The translations under genes were made by a program, and so were the position numbers. Of a stretch of 64,000 bases of DNA, positions 9,901 through 17,190 are shown piece by piece. Position 1 is the stretch's first letter; every line of letters begins with the position of its first letter. The notes below the pieces were generated by a model that was not told the origin of the DNA, did no database searches, and was given only the letters and a program-made list of their open reading frames with translations. The DNA is from Alphaproteobacteria bacterium. GTDB lineage: Bacteria; Pseudomonadota; Alphaproteobacteria; Sphingomonadales; Sphingomonadaceae. Location: contig JAUIFP010000001.1 of the NCBI GenBank assembly GCA_030430365.1, forward strand, positions 62,001-126,000. The letters are read 5' to 3'.

Positions 9901-10380
9901 GAGGATCGAGGGGATCAGGTTCATGTCGACGCCGCCACCTGTGGTGGAGGGTACGAAGCGGCGCGTATCGACCAGGGTCAGCGTGCGAACGCCGTTGGCC
10001 GGGTTGAGGCCGCGCAAGTTGGCAATCGATGCGCCGATATTGGGCTGATCGGTATTCGCCGTCAGGCCGACATTGGTGTCTGATGCCGTCGAAACGTTCT
10101 GCGGCAAGGTCTGCAGCGTCTCACCGACATTGACCTGGCCGAGGGCCGCGATCGTGTCGGCGCCGATAACCGTAACCGGTGTCGTCGAAGTGAATGTGGA
10201 GCGTCCAATGCGCGAACCCGTCACAACGATGGCTTCACCTTGGCCGCTGCTTGCTGCGTCGCTTTCTGCCGGTAGCGTCTCGTCATCCTGCGCTGCAGCT
10301 TGCGATGCCGGCACGAGTGCCGCCAATGCCATGGCAACAGCCGAGCTGCGAGCCATGAGTCTAAGAGATTGTGTTTTCAT
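6997..10380 (-). CDS. TonB-dependent outer-membrane receptor 2
   Basis: A receptor of 1127 residues, closely similar to receptor 1 over its whole length: same signal-peptide style (MKTQSLRLMARSSAVAMALA), IVVTGSRIGRSTFTSTTPV, plug motifs, paired cysteines and terminal WRAGVRVNF. The frame stays open 17 codons further upstream, but ATG 10380 follows GGGAGAGAGG and matches the receptor 1 start. Differences cluster in presumed loops, so the two may take related but different substrates. Transcription is probably controlled by the palindrome at 10453-10468. Confidence 0.92.
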   Translation of the reverse strand: MKTQSLRLMARSSAVAMALAALVPASQAAAQDDETLPAESDAASSGQGEAIVVTGSRIGRSTFTSTTPVTVIGADTIAALGQVNVGETLQTLPQNVSTASDTNVGLTANTDQPNIGASIANLRGLNPANGVRTLTLVDTRRFVPSTTGGGVDMNLIPSILVQSIETVTGGASAAYGTDALAGVVNVILDKQLDGIKAQIDYGQTFRGDGTSFHGALAYGTEFADGRGHFMIGGEYQDNGEVGDCVYAREWCAESPGAVLNADYDTPGAANYGQAHYLRLDNTAYTNYDLNGVLRGTRTGRVNDPALRNITFTPDGTQAVEFDQGEYTQGIGFYARQGGDCLIDCSLWSEVQLRPEVERASLFARADYEISDNITAIFEASYGMRKSKVKGLSLGPSSGSPIRADNAFLSGVTILDRLSGEQILLTDLIDSTRTGTFPGGEGWEPGVGDSWATATNSSQAPGVDNLPLVIAKHIGIVAPGSRRTVSTDLETYRFMGGLEGDFELFGRSWSWDAYYQYGKTEQFAEIAGLRTNALFAAALDAVDEGMMRTMQQDEDGNWIVGSGTPNGNIVCRGTLVGPGPNPVPTANTSTPASWYEHWNLPYADGCKPLNLLGGNPDPEAIAYAYRPSQEDFDYAQHVVAFNVSGEVFDGWAGPIGLALGAEYRFEDGSAIHNTLDNGVAVSDQGFGSDYAGDLKILEGYVETNIPLLRDIPLIQYLELNGAYRRTQQTNSDGITGQSKDLGFDTWKISGNWEVTDWLRFRATRSRDVRAASFVDLYFNQGKTAYGPTAGRIFSPWALNEDGVAQGDFLEVLYPPNFQLSPEVGNTLTVGAVFQPTGALDGFRLSVDYYDITINDAIVVLDAQQTADACFNANVGCDRLFTGLNGTGTSYADLSAAERQANQDGVVTMGGTQGVGIESILRGATNVGEFKTSGFDIELLYRLPLDKLSSSMPGVLTFRGLATVTDSITVDLLAAGDGGTEYVNQTGGTTFGGFAAPPEYVLTGYLTYETGGFQITGDFRYIPEGIYDIRRCDVSRGECDSTDVNGINNNYVDSRLYTGLSASYEFGLSGDSTAEIFMSVRNLFDVDPPKSPSGSGGRGGMVDGTGSPTNPVYYDTLGARWRAGVRVNF

Positions 10381-10452
10381 GGTACCTCTCTCCCTGCAAT
10401 CCCATCCAATATATTGGGTACTGCCCCTCATCCGGAGGCTGACCCTTCAATT

Positions 10453-10468
10453 TTGATACCGGTACCAA
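10453..10468. promoter_or_regulatory. Putative LacI-family operator (receptor 2)
   Basis: TTGATACCGGTACCAA fits the palindromic consensus TTGNTACCGGTANCAA, 73 bases upstream of the receptor 2 start, a position matching the copy before receptor 1. Confidence 0.65.
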
Positions 10469-10605
10469 TTGACCGGTATTTTCCTAGTTCGTCTTCGCCC
10501 CTTTACATAAGTCTTCGAAAAAAGGGCCTTCTTCGGGCCGGCGAATTCCACGCCGGCAATTCGTTGCCCGATACGGGGCGGCCATTTTCACCGACCGCCA
10601 CTGTT

Positions 10606-10676
10606 ATTCAAGCTATAGATACCAGCTATGCGCGCACAGTATGATTGCGACATAGTGGAAAACATTATTGCATACT
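10606..10676. promoter_or_regulatory. Conserved upstream element with paired CAGTATG / CATACT (receptor 2)
   Basis: CAAGCTATAGA, then CAGTATG at 10637-10643 and CATACT at 10671-10676, again starting 34 bases apart and 257 bases from the start codon. Conserved with 6676-6745 while the DNA between the elements and the operators has diverged. Confidence 0.5.
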
Positions 10677-10717
10677 CATTCCTCCCGTTTTGTTATGCTT
10701 TGCTTGTCCGTAAATCC

Positions 10718-11665
10718 TCATGAACTCGCGGTTTCCGCGCTCTTGTGCAGATTGATATTGTCGCGCCCTTTCAGCGCCAACATCTCGCGCGCTTCCGCCG
10801 GAGTTGCGATCTCAAGCCCCAGCTCGTTCAAGATGGTGCGGATCTTCAATACCTGCTGCGCATTGCTGGAGGCGAGTTGCCCTTTGGCGATGAACAGGCT
10901 GTCTTCCAGGCCGACCCTGACGCTCGAGCCCATCAGGGCGCCCATGGTGCAGACGGGCATCTGGTGGCGGCCGGCGCCGAATATCGACCAGATGTAATCC
11001 TTGCCGAACAGCCGGTCTGCCGTCTGGCGCATGAAATAGACACTGTCGGGATCGGCCCCCAGGCAGCCTTTCACGCCCAGAACGGTCTGGATCAGGAAAG
11101 GCGGCTTCAACATCCCGCGGTCGGCAAAATGGGCGACGTTGTAAAGGTGGCCGAGTTCGTAACATTCCATCTCGAAGCGCGTACCGCCGGGGCCGAGCGT
11201 TTCAATGATCGTCCGGATGTCCCGGAACGTATTCTTCGAGATGATGTCCTCTGAGCCTTCGATGAAGTCCCGTTCCCATTGATGCTTGAAGTCGTAGCGA
11301 TCCGCCAGTTCGAACAGACCGGGATTGGTGCATCCCATATTGAGCGAACAAAGCTCCGGGCTCACGGCCACTGCGGCACGAATGCGGTCTTCGATGCTCA
11401 TTCCCGGCGCACCGCCGGTCGAGATGTTGATCACGGCATCGGTCTGTTCATGAAGCTGCGGCAGGAACTGCATGAAGACTTCGGGGGAGGGTGTGGGCCG
11501 GCCGTCCTCCGGGTCGCGCGCATGCAGATGCAGGATGGCGGCGCCAGCCTTGGCCGCGGCGATACCTTCTTCGGCGATTTCCGCAGGTGTCACAGGCAGG
11601 AACTGAGACATTGTCGGCGTATGCATGCTGCCGGTCAGCGCGCAGCTGATAATTACCTTGCCCAT
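10718..11665 (-). CDS. BKACE-family (DUF849) beta-keto acid cleavage enzyme, second copy
   Basis: A 315-residue protein starting MGKVIISCALTGSMHTPT with the metal-binding HLHARDPEDGRPTPS, 25 residues longer than the BKACE at 1062-1934 and clearly divergent from it. Predicted reaction: beta-keto acid plus acetyl-CoA to acetoacetate plus a new acyl-CoA. ATG 11665 is chosen because it gives the family N-terminus and follows GGCGGAGAG; the open frame 23 codons upstream has no family similarity. It is a single-gene unit with an ACCGGT palindrome 41 bases upstream. Confidence 0.85.
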   Translation of the reverse strand: MGKVIISCALTGSMHTPTMSQFLPVTPAEIAEEGIAAAKAGAAILHLHARDPEDGRPTPSPEVFMQFLPQLHEQTDAVINISTGGAPGMSIEDRIRAAVAVSPELCSLNMGCTNPGLFELADRYDFKHQWERDFIEGSEDIISKNTFRDIRTIIETLGPGGTRFEMECYELGHLYNVAHFADRGMLKPPFLIQTVLGVKGCLGADPDSVYFMRQTADRLFGKDYIWSIFGAGRHQMPVCTMGALMGSSVRVGLEDSLFIAKGQLASSNAQQVLKIRTILNELGLEIATPAEAREMLALKGRDNINLHKSAETASS

Positions 11666-11705
11666 CTCTCTCCGCCTTGCATTTTTATTCTGGCATTGCC
11701 TGTCA

Positions 11706-11721
11706 CAGATACCGGTAACAA
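11706..11721. promoter_or_regulatory. Putative LacI-family operator (BKACE 2)
   Basis: CAGATACCGGTAACAA contains the 12-base word ATACCGGTAACA, which recurs exactly at 17147-17158 and 25818-25829. It lies 41 bases upstream of the BKACE 2 start. Confidence 0.6.
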
Positions 11722-11926
11722 CCTTGTGCGGCAACCCTTAGTGGTCCGTTCCAGTGTTAGTGTGACATATGTGCCGAAATCAACCTTTGGGGCCTTGAGA
11801 TGGCCGGAAATCCTGCCTTTATCAGCCAGGCTTCCATATCACTGGCTGCTTTCGTCCAGCAGCGCTCTGCAAATAACTCGTTTTCCGGAGGTGCCGGATC
11901 GGACGCTGGAGGCAAATTTCGGAGCT

Positions 11927-12718
11927 TTACACAAGCGTATCGACATCGAGTCGCACGACCCCGTCGAGGCCCTGTTTCCAGGCCGGATAGCGGCTGAGCA
12001 CCAGGGGGTCATGCCCGGGAATGATATGGTTCTGCGATGTCGCCAGTTCCTGCATGCGGTCATAACCGGCCAGCATGTCCGCCACGTCATGCACGACCGG
12101 GAAGGGCCGATACTGCTCGAAATTGGCGTAGAAATGGGCTGCATCCGATCCCAGCACGACCCAGCCGCGCTTCGTCTTTACCCGGGTGACCTGCAGACCG
12201 CGCGTATGTCCGCCTACGCGGTGGACGGTTATGCCGGGGCAGATCTCGCTCTCGCCGTCATGGAAACACACCCGGTCCTGATAGACGCGCGTCACCATCG
12301 CACCGACATCTTCCGGCTCATAGGCGTGCCGCATGTAATCGTGGCACATGCAGCGCCCGGTGCAGAAATCCATCTCCATGTCCTGGATATGGTATTTTGC
12401 ATTCGGGAACATTTCGCGGTTGCCGGCATGATCGAAGTGCATGTGGGAAATGATGATATCCTGGACCGATGATGGCTCGATCCCCACCGCCTTCAGACCC
12501 TCGTCGACCGGGCGCACAATGTCGCGCCCGCGCTTCTTGCCCATAGCGGCATCGAAGCCGGTATCCAGAAGGTAGGTCCGTTCCTTGCCGACGATCGCCC
12601 AGACGAAATAATCGAGCGCCATTGGCCCATCATGCTCGTCGCCATTGATGAAGTTCGATCGCGCCGTGCGGTCATGATGGCCATATCGAATGGCGTAGAT
12701 TTCGAACTCGTCGCTCAT
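11927..12718 (-). CDS. Metallo-beta-lactamase-fold lactonase (AttM/AiiA-like)
   Basis: A 263-residue protein with the zinc motif HMHFDHAGN, a downstream histidine in GGHTRGLQV and an aspartate in VVLGSDAAHF, in the order seen in N-acyl-homoserine lactonases of the AttM type. It would hydrolyse a lactone ring in the cytoplasm. As last gene of an operon with MmgE/PrpD, SDR and a 3-hydroxyisobutyrate-dehydrogenase-like gene, it more likely opens a lactone intermediate of a catabolic pathway than quenches quorum signals, though quenching is possible. ATG 12718 follows GGAAGAGG; an in-frame start 4 codons upstream is less likely. Confidence 0.78.
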   Translation of the reverse strand: MSDEFEIYAIRYGHHDRTARSNFINGDEHDGPMALDYFVWAIVGKERTYLLDTGFDAAMGKKRGRDIVRPVDEGLKAVGIEPSSVQDIIISHMHFDHAGNREMFPNAKYHIQDMEMDFCTGRCMCHDYMRHAYEPEDVGAMVTRVYQDRVCFHDGESEICPGITVHRVGGHTRGLQVTRVKTKRGWVVLGSDAAHFYANFEQYRPFPVVHDVADMLAGYDRMQELATSQNHIIPGHDPLVLSRYPAWKQGLDGVVRLDVDTLV

Positions 12719-12749
12719 GCCTCTTCCCACGATTGTTTTCTATGGGCCG

Positions 12750-13637
12750 TCAGCCGATTTCGACTCCGGCCCATTGTTCGGCGATTTTCGCCATACAGGT
12801 GAAGTCGGACTCCGGGCCATAGCGTGCATTGGTAAAGTTCAGCATGTTCCGGGCCGCGGTGCCTGCCGGCATGGGAACGCCCAGCGCTTCCGCTTCGTCC
12901 AGGCACAATCTGACATCCTTCAGCGAAAGCCCGGTTGCGAATCCGTAATCGAAGCCGCGGGTGAGAACCGAGCGCGGGAATTTGTCCACGGTGGCGCTGT
13001 TCCTCCCGCTCGAGACGTTGATAACGTCGATCATCAATTTGGGATCCAGCCCGGCCTTGACGCCCAAAGCCATCCCTTCGGAAGTGATGGCGAGGGCCGA
13101 AACGGAAAGGATGTTGTTGATGAGTTTCATCATCTGGCCCTGTCCGGCCTCTTCCCCGACATGAAATGTCTTGCCGAGATTGGCCAGCAGCGGTTCGATC
13201 TCCTCCCATACCGGGGTGGGGCAGGCGACCATCAGCGAGAGCGTTCCGGCGAGGGCGCCCGGGCGCCCGCCGCTTACCGGCGCGTCTGCCAGGATGATCC
13301 CCGCTTCGTTCAGCCCCGCGGCGATCTCGGCCGACATGCGCGGCCCCGTGGTGGAAAGATCGACGACGATCCTTGGGGAACCGCCCGAAACTCCGCCTTC
13401 GCCAAGCGCCACGTCGCGGACGATCTGCGGGGTCGGCAGGCTCAAGAACACGATGTCGCTGCGCTCGCCAACTTCGGCGACGGAGCCGGCCATCTCGCCG
13501 CCGGCTTCGATCAGCGATTTGCCGGCCTCCGCGGATTGGTCGAAGCCGATCACGGAATGGCCGGCGCTTGCCAGCCGCGGCGCCATTGCGCTGCCCATGC
13601 TTCCCAGACCGACAAATCCCAACACCGTACCCGACAT
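12750..13637 (-). CDS. 3-hydroxyisobutyrate dehydrogenase-family NAD(P) oxidoreductase
   Basis: A 295-residue beta-hydroxyacid dehydrogenase with the Rossmann motif GFVGLGSMGSAMA, the substrate motif DAPVSGGRPGA and the catalytic lysine in GQGQMMKLINN. The family oxidises 3-hydroxyisobutyrate, L-threonate, tartronate semialdehyde and similar acids. It lies 14 bases after the SDR gene and 31 bases before the lactonase in one operon. Which hydroxyacid it uses is not visible. Confidence 0.85.
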   Translation of the reverse strand: MSGTVLGFVGLGSMGSAMAPRLASAGHSVIGFDQSAEAGKSLIEAGGEMAGSVAEVGERSDIVFLSLPTPQIVRDVALGEGGVSGGSPRIVVDLSTTGPRMSAEIAAGLNEAGIILADAPVSGGRPGALAGTLSLMVACPTPVWEEIEPLLANLGKTFHVGEEAGQGQMMKLINNILSVSALAITSEGMALGVKAGLDPKLMIDVINVSSGRNSATVDKFPRSVLTRGFDYGFATGLSLKDVRLCLDEAEALGVPMPAGTAARNMLNFTNARYGPESDFTCMAKIAEQWAGVEIG

Positions 13638-13651
13638 AATCTTCCTATCCT

Positions 13652-14452
13652 TCAGCTTTGTGCCAGCCAGCCGCCTTCGACCGGCAGAATCGCACCATTC
13701 ATGTCGATTCCCGCGGGGCCGCAGAGCAAAAGCATCAAATCGACGATGCTGGCTTGATTGATGAACTTTCCGCTCGGCTGTTTGCCGGCCAGGAACTTCC
13801 GCTCGGCATCTTCGCGGCTCAGGCCTTCGGCGTCGACAAGTTCGTCGATCCGCGCGTCGATGCTCGGGGTCAGGACGGTGCCGGGCGTCAGCGCATGGCA
13901 ACTGACCGGTCCGCCCGAAACTTCCATGGCAATCGCGCGCGTCAGGCCCTGCAAGGCGGCCTTGGTCGAGATATAATCGACTCTGTTCGCCGTACCGCGA
14001 GACCCATAGACAGAGGTCAGATTGAATATCCGCCCATAGCCTGCCGCTTGCATAACCGGCAGAAGGCGCTGGGTGGCCAGGAACGCTGCAGTCAGGTTCA
14101 CGGCGAGCGCGCGATTCCAGTGATTCAGCGGGAACTCGGCGATCGAGGCGAAATGCCTGACCACCGCGTTGTTGACGAGGATTTCGACGGAACCGAATAT
14201 CTCGGTTGCCCTGTCGACGAGCGCGTTGACTTCGCTTTCTTGCGAAAGGTCGGCACGGCAATATTGGCAGTCCACGCCTGTATTTTCGCCGAGCTCCGCA
14301 CAGAGCTTGTCACCGATCTCCGGCTCTACGATGTCCGCGATCACGATATTGGCGCCGCGCGATGCAAGCCCGTTCGCGAAAGAGGCACCCAGGCCGCCGA
14401 GCGCCCCCGTAACCAGCGCCGTGCGCCCTTGCAGGAACCGCCCCTCAGGCAA
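13652..14452 (-). CDS. Short-chain dehydrogenase/reductase
   Basis: A 266-residue classical SDR with cofactor motif TGALGGLGASFA, NNAV in place of the usual NNAG, and catalytic YISTK. Asp at the end of the second strand (IVIADI) suggests NAD rather than NADP. The start is TTG and overlaps the end of the MmgE/PrpD gene by 8 bases, implying translational coupling. It should oxidise or reduce an alcohol/ketone intermediate of the operon's pathway. Confidence 0.85.
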   Translation of the reverse strand: MPEGRFLQGRTALVTGALGGLGASFANGLASRGANIVIADIVEPEIGDKLCAELGENTGVDCQYCRADLSQESEVNALVDRATEIFGSVEILVNNAVVRHFASIAEFPLNHWNRALAVNLTAAFLATQRLLPVMQAAGYGRIFNLTSVYGSRGTANRVDYISTKAALQGLTRAIAMEVSGGPVSCHALTPGTVLTPSIDARIDELVDAEGLSREDAERKFLAGKQPSGKFINQASIVDLMLLLCGPAGIDMNGAILPVEGGWLAQS

Positions 14453-15848
14453 GGTTCGTCTCGTAAGCGGCAGCGGGCACCGTCAAACCTGTCAGCGCGG
14501 AGGCATCGGGCATCCGGTCCAGTGACAGGGCGGCTTCCAGCACCTGCTCGATCGCGTTTTCGGAAATTACGCCTTCTGCATTCTCGCGGAATTTGCCGGT
14601 AATTTCCGCCTCGGTCATCGGGTTCTCCGCAGACCCGCGATTGTGTTCTTCTACCTCTTCCAGGACCGTTCCATCGGCCAGTTCGATGCGGACGATACCT
14701 TTGAACTGTTCGGGGCCCGGCAGGCTCTCATCCACGGCATAGTCGATGCGGTCGGCAAGCGAGAGTATCTCGGGATTGCGGAGCGATTGCTCGGCATAGG
14801 AATGGCGGCCCAATTCGCCGGTCACGAGCGCTTCGGCCAGCGTGTATTGCAGGCTGACGCGGCCATGCGAGTCGGTAAGCGGGCGCCGCTTTTCCGAAAG
14901 CGGTTCGCACACGATCCCAACGATATAGGGCGGAACCGGGCAAGTGATGCGTTCGACCTGCGCGGGATCGATGGAATGCTCGCGCCCCATGCGCAGGATG
15001 GCATCGATATAGGGGTGGATGACATGCGCTGCGGGGAACGGCTTGAACGATGCGTTGCGGCTGTCCCACCGCGTTCCGAGATCGAGCGTCAAGCGGCCGA
15101 GATCGGCGACCGGCTCTTCGGTCTGGAGGTGCGAGGCAAACAGACCCCAGCGTCCCTCGAACACTTCGGCAGGACCAGTCGCGCCTTCGGCTGCCAGCTT
15201 GGCCGCAACGATTCCGCTCTGGGCGGCCCAGCCGGGATGAAGGAATTTGGACTGCGTCCCGTCCACCCAGCATTGGACCAGGCCCGATGCAAAACTGCCG
15301 ACGATCCCCAGTGCGTTCTCAATCTTTTGCGCTTCGGATCCCAGCATCGCGCTGCCTAGGCAGGCGACACCGAATGGGGCGAACAGCGCCGATGGGTGAA
15401 AGCCGCGCTTGTGAAACTGGCTGGGCGCCACGCTGCCGACACGGCAGGCAATCTCGTTGGAAATCGCCACGGCGCGTATCAATTCGCGTCCGCTCGCCTG
15501 CAGCTCGTCGGTCATGGCGAGCGCGGCTGCCACGGACGGACTGCTCATATGCACAATCGATTCGTTGTGCGTATCGTCATATTCCAGCGCCTGCGACAGC
15601 GCGCCATTGATGAAAGCGGCGCCCGGCATGTTGCAGGTCTGGGCCGAGCCCCACAGCCGGCTTTTTTCACCGGGGTAGAGTGAGGCGGTTCCTCTCACGG
15701 ATTTCCCGAAAGGCGTTGTGCTGCCCGCCAGGGAAAGCCCGATAACGTCGAGCACGCGCAGCCGCGTCGCCGCCACGACGTCTTCCGGAATTTGGCCGAA
15801 CCCTGTCTCCGCAGCCCATTGGGCCATGGTTTTCGAGAAAGTCCCCAA
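14445..15848 (-). CDS. MmgE/PrpD-family protein (dehydratase/decarboxylase type), copy 1
   Basis: A 467-residue member of the family that includes 2-methylcitrate dehydratase, cis-aconitate decarboxylase and iminodisuccinate epimerase. Seen: LRVLDVIGLSLAGS near the N-terminus, GALSQALEYDDTHN, and a lid-domain KPFPAAHVIHPYIDA. The start is probably TTG 15848, with AAAGAG just upstream; ATG 15827 is an alternative. It heads a four-gene operon and has an ACCGGT palindrome 30 bases upstream. Two more family members lie at 33617 and 35027. Confidence 0.82.
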   Translation of the reverse strand: MGTFSKTMAQWAAETGFGQIPEDVVAATRLRVLDVIGLSLAGSTTPFGKSVRGTASLYPGEKSRLWGSAQTCNMPGAAFINGALSQALEYDDTHNESIVHMSSPSVAAALAMTDELQASGRELIRAVAISNEIACRVGSVAPSQFHKRGFHPSALFAPFGVACLGSAMLGSEAQKIENALGIVGSFASGLVQCWVDGTQSKFLHPGWAAQSGIVAAKLAAEGATGPAEVFEGRWGLFASHLQTEEPVADLGRLTLDLGTRWDSRNASFKPFPAAHVIHPYIDAILRMGREHSIDPAQVERITCPVPPYIVGIVCEPLSEKRRPLTDSHGRVSLQYTLAEALVTGELGRHSYAEQSLRNPEILSLADRIDYAVDESLPGPEQFKGIVRIELADGTVLEEVEEHNRGSAENPMTEAEITGKFRENAEGVISENAIEQVLEAALSLDRMPDASALTGLTVPAAAYETNLA

Positions 15849-15877
15849 TGCTCTTTCGCACCCTCAAAATAGTTATT

Positions 15878-15893
15878 AAGTTACCGGTATCAA
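15878..15893. promoter_or_regulatory. Putative LacI-family operator between MmgE/PrpD operon and lacI gene
   Basis: AAGTTACCGGTATCAA keeps the core and the right half of the consensus. It is 30 bases upstream of the minus-strand operon and about 160 bases upstream of the regulator gene, so it could serve repression of the operon and autoregulation. Confidence 0.55.
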
Positions 15894-16054
15894 AAATCGG
15901 TTACGCTGCCTTGAGCGCCTACGCAAGAGGGGCATTGCCGCGATCACGTTCATAAGCCTAAATAAGCTAGGCACGGTATCGCGGATTGGGCAGCGATTTC
16001 CGCGTTATGTTGCAGCGTCGCTGCTGGGTCGTTGAAAATATTGGGAGAGCACAA

Positions 16055-17068
16055 TTGCCTGCTACGAAGGGTCTAGCCAGTTCGGTTCGCATGCGCGACG
16101 TGGCGGAGCGTGCTGGCGTGTCCCGGATGACGGTGTCCCGCGCGCTCAATAAACCCGATTCAGTCAAGCCGGAGCTGCGCCAGCGCGTCTTCGATGCGGT
16201 GGAAGAACTCGGTTACGTCCACAATCATCTCGCCCGCTCGCTGTCGTCCAGCCGTTCCAATGTCATCGGCCTGGTGCTGCCCAGCCTGGAAAACTCGATC
16301 TTTGCACAAACGGTGAAGGGGATTTCCGACGTTCTGCGCCCGACGGGCTATCACCTCATGCTCGCCGAAAGCCCCGATAATGCGGAGGAAGAGGAACAGG
16401 TGATCAGTGCCTTCGTCGCCCAGCGCGTCGGCGGGCTCATCCTGCATGGAACGGAACATTCCCCCGCTGCGGTGCGGATGCTGCGCGCATCGCACACCCC
16501 TGTGGTGGAGAATGGCGATCTGCCCAAGGACCCCATCGATATGGTGGTCAGCTATTCCAATCGCGCCGCGTCGAAGGCGATGACGCTGCATCTGGCGCGG
16601 CTGGGCTATTCGAAGATCGTTTTTGCCGGGCTTGCCTCCAATCCGCGGGCAGAGGAGCGGCAGAAGGGATTTCTCGAAGCACTGAAGGAAGTCGGCCAAA
16701 GCCCCGACATGCAGAAGATCGTGCGCGTCTCGCGCGGCTTCGTCGGCGGGGAAGAGGCGATCGCCCATATCGCCGCGCATCTGCCCGATACCGATGCACT
16801 GTTTTGCGCCGGTGACGTTCTGGCGGTCGGCGCATTGTTCGATTGCGACCGGCGGGGCTGGGCGGTTCCGGACCGCCTGGCGATTGCGAGCTTCGACGAT
16901 GTCGATCTGGTGCGCCATGTCAGCCCCGGGATCACCTCCCTGCGTCTGCCGCGCTACGAGATCGGGCGGCGCAGCGCGGAGCTGCTGCTGCAGCGAATCA
17001 ATGCGAAGAAGTCTTCGGTCAAGAAGGTGGACCTGGGCTTCGAAATCGTTCAGCGCGCCAGCACCTAG
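16055..17068 (+). CDS. LacI-family transcriptional regulator
   Basis: A 337-residue repressor-type protein: helix-turn-helix VRMRDVAERAGVSRMTVSRALN at residues 12-33, hinge ARSLSSSRSNVIGLVLPS, then a periplasmic-binding-like sensor domain (ISAFVAQRVGGLILHGTE, LAIASFDDVDLVRHVSPGIT). TTG 16055 is chosen because GGGAGAG lies 5 bases upstream and the length fits the family; ATG codons at 15986 and 16007 lack such a site. It sits centrally among units carrying the ACCGGT palindrome and is the best candidate to bind it. The inducer is unknown, probably an intermediate of the local pathway. Confidence 0.88.
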   Translation: MPATKGLASSVRMRDVAERAGVSRMTVSRALNKPDSVKPELRQRVFDAVEELGYVHNHLARSLSSSRSNVIGLVLPSLENSIFAQTVKGISDVLRPTGYHLMLAESPDNAEEEEQVISAFVAQRVGGLILHGTEHSPAAVRMLRASHTPVVENGDLPKDPIDMVVSYSNRAASKAMTLHLARLGYSKIVFAGLASNPRAEERQKGFLEALKEVGQSPDMQKIVRVSRGFVGGEEAIAHIAAHLPDTDALFCAGDVLAVGALFDCDRRGWAVPDRLAIASFDDVDLVRHVSPGITSLRLPRYEIGRRSAELLLQRINAKKSSVKKVDLGFEIVQRAST

Positions 17069-17143
17069 GCGCGGAAATCCGGGCGTTTTGGCGGTGTCCT
17101 GGCATGCGGACAATGCTCCGCGGCTCAGGATGGCCAATCCACG

Positions 17144-17159
17144 CAGATACCGGTAACAG
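17144..17159. promoter_or_regulatory. Putative LacI-family operator (SDR at 17191)
   Basis: CAGATACCGGTAACAG lies 32 bases upstream of the GTG start of the SDR gene and shares the exact ATACCGGTAACA word with two other sites. Confidence 0.6.
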
Positions 17160-17190
17160 AAATTCCACGATGTAGAATGGGGAGAGAAAC

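Larger units (their letters stand above)
10381..10717. other. 337-base intergenic region upstream of receptor 2
   Basis: No gene seen. It holds the ACCGGT palindrome (10453-10468), a second half-like GACCGGTATT at 10470-10479, and the paired CAGTATG/CATACT element. The BKACE gene to the right ends at 10718. Confidence 0.65.

Noticed and set aside
11927..12718. Quorum-quenching lactonase as a main function
   Set aside because: No luxI/luxR-type gene in the window and the gene sits at the end of a metabolic operon, so a catabolic lactonase is the simpler reading.
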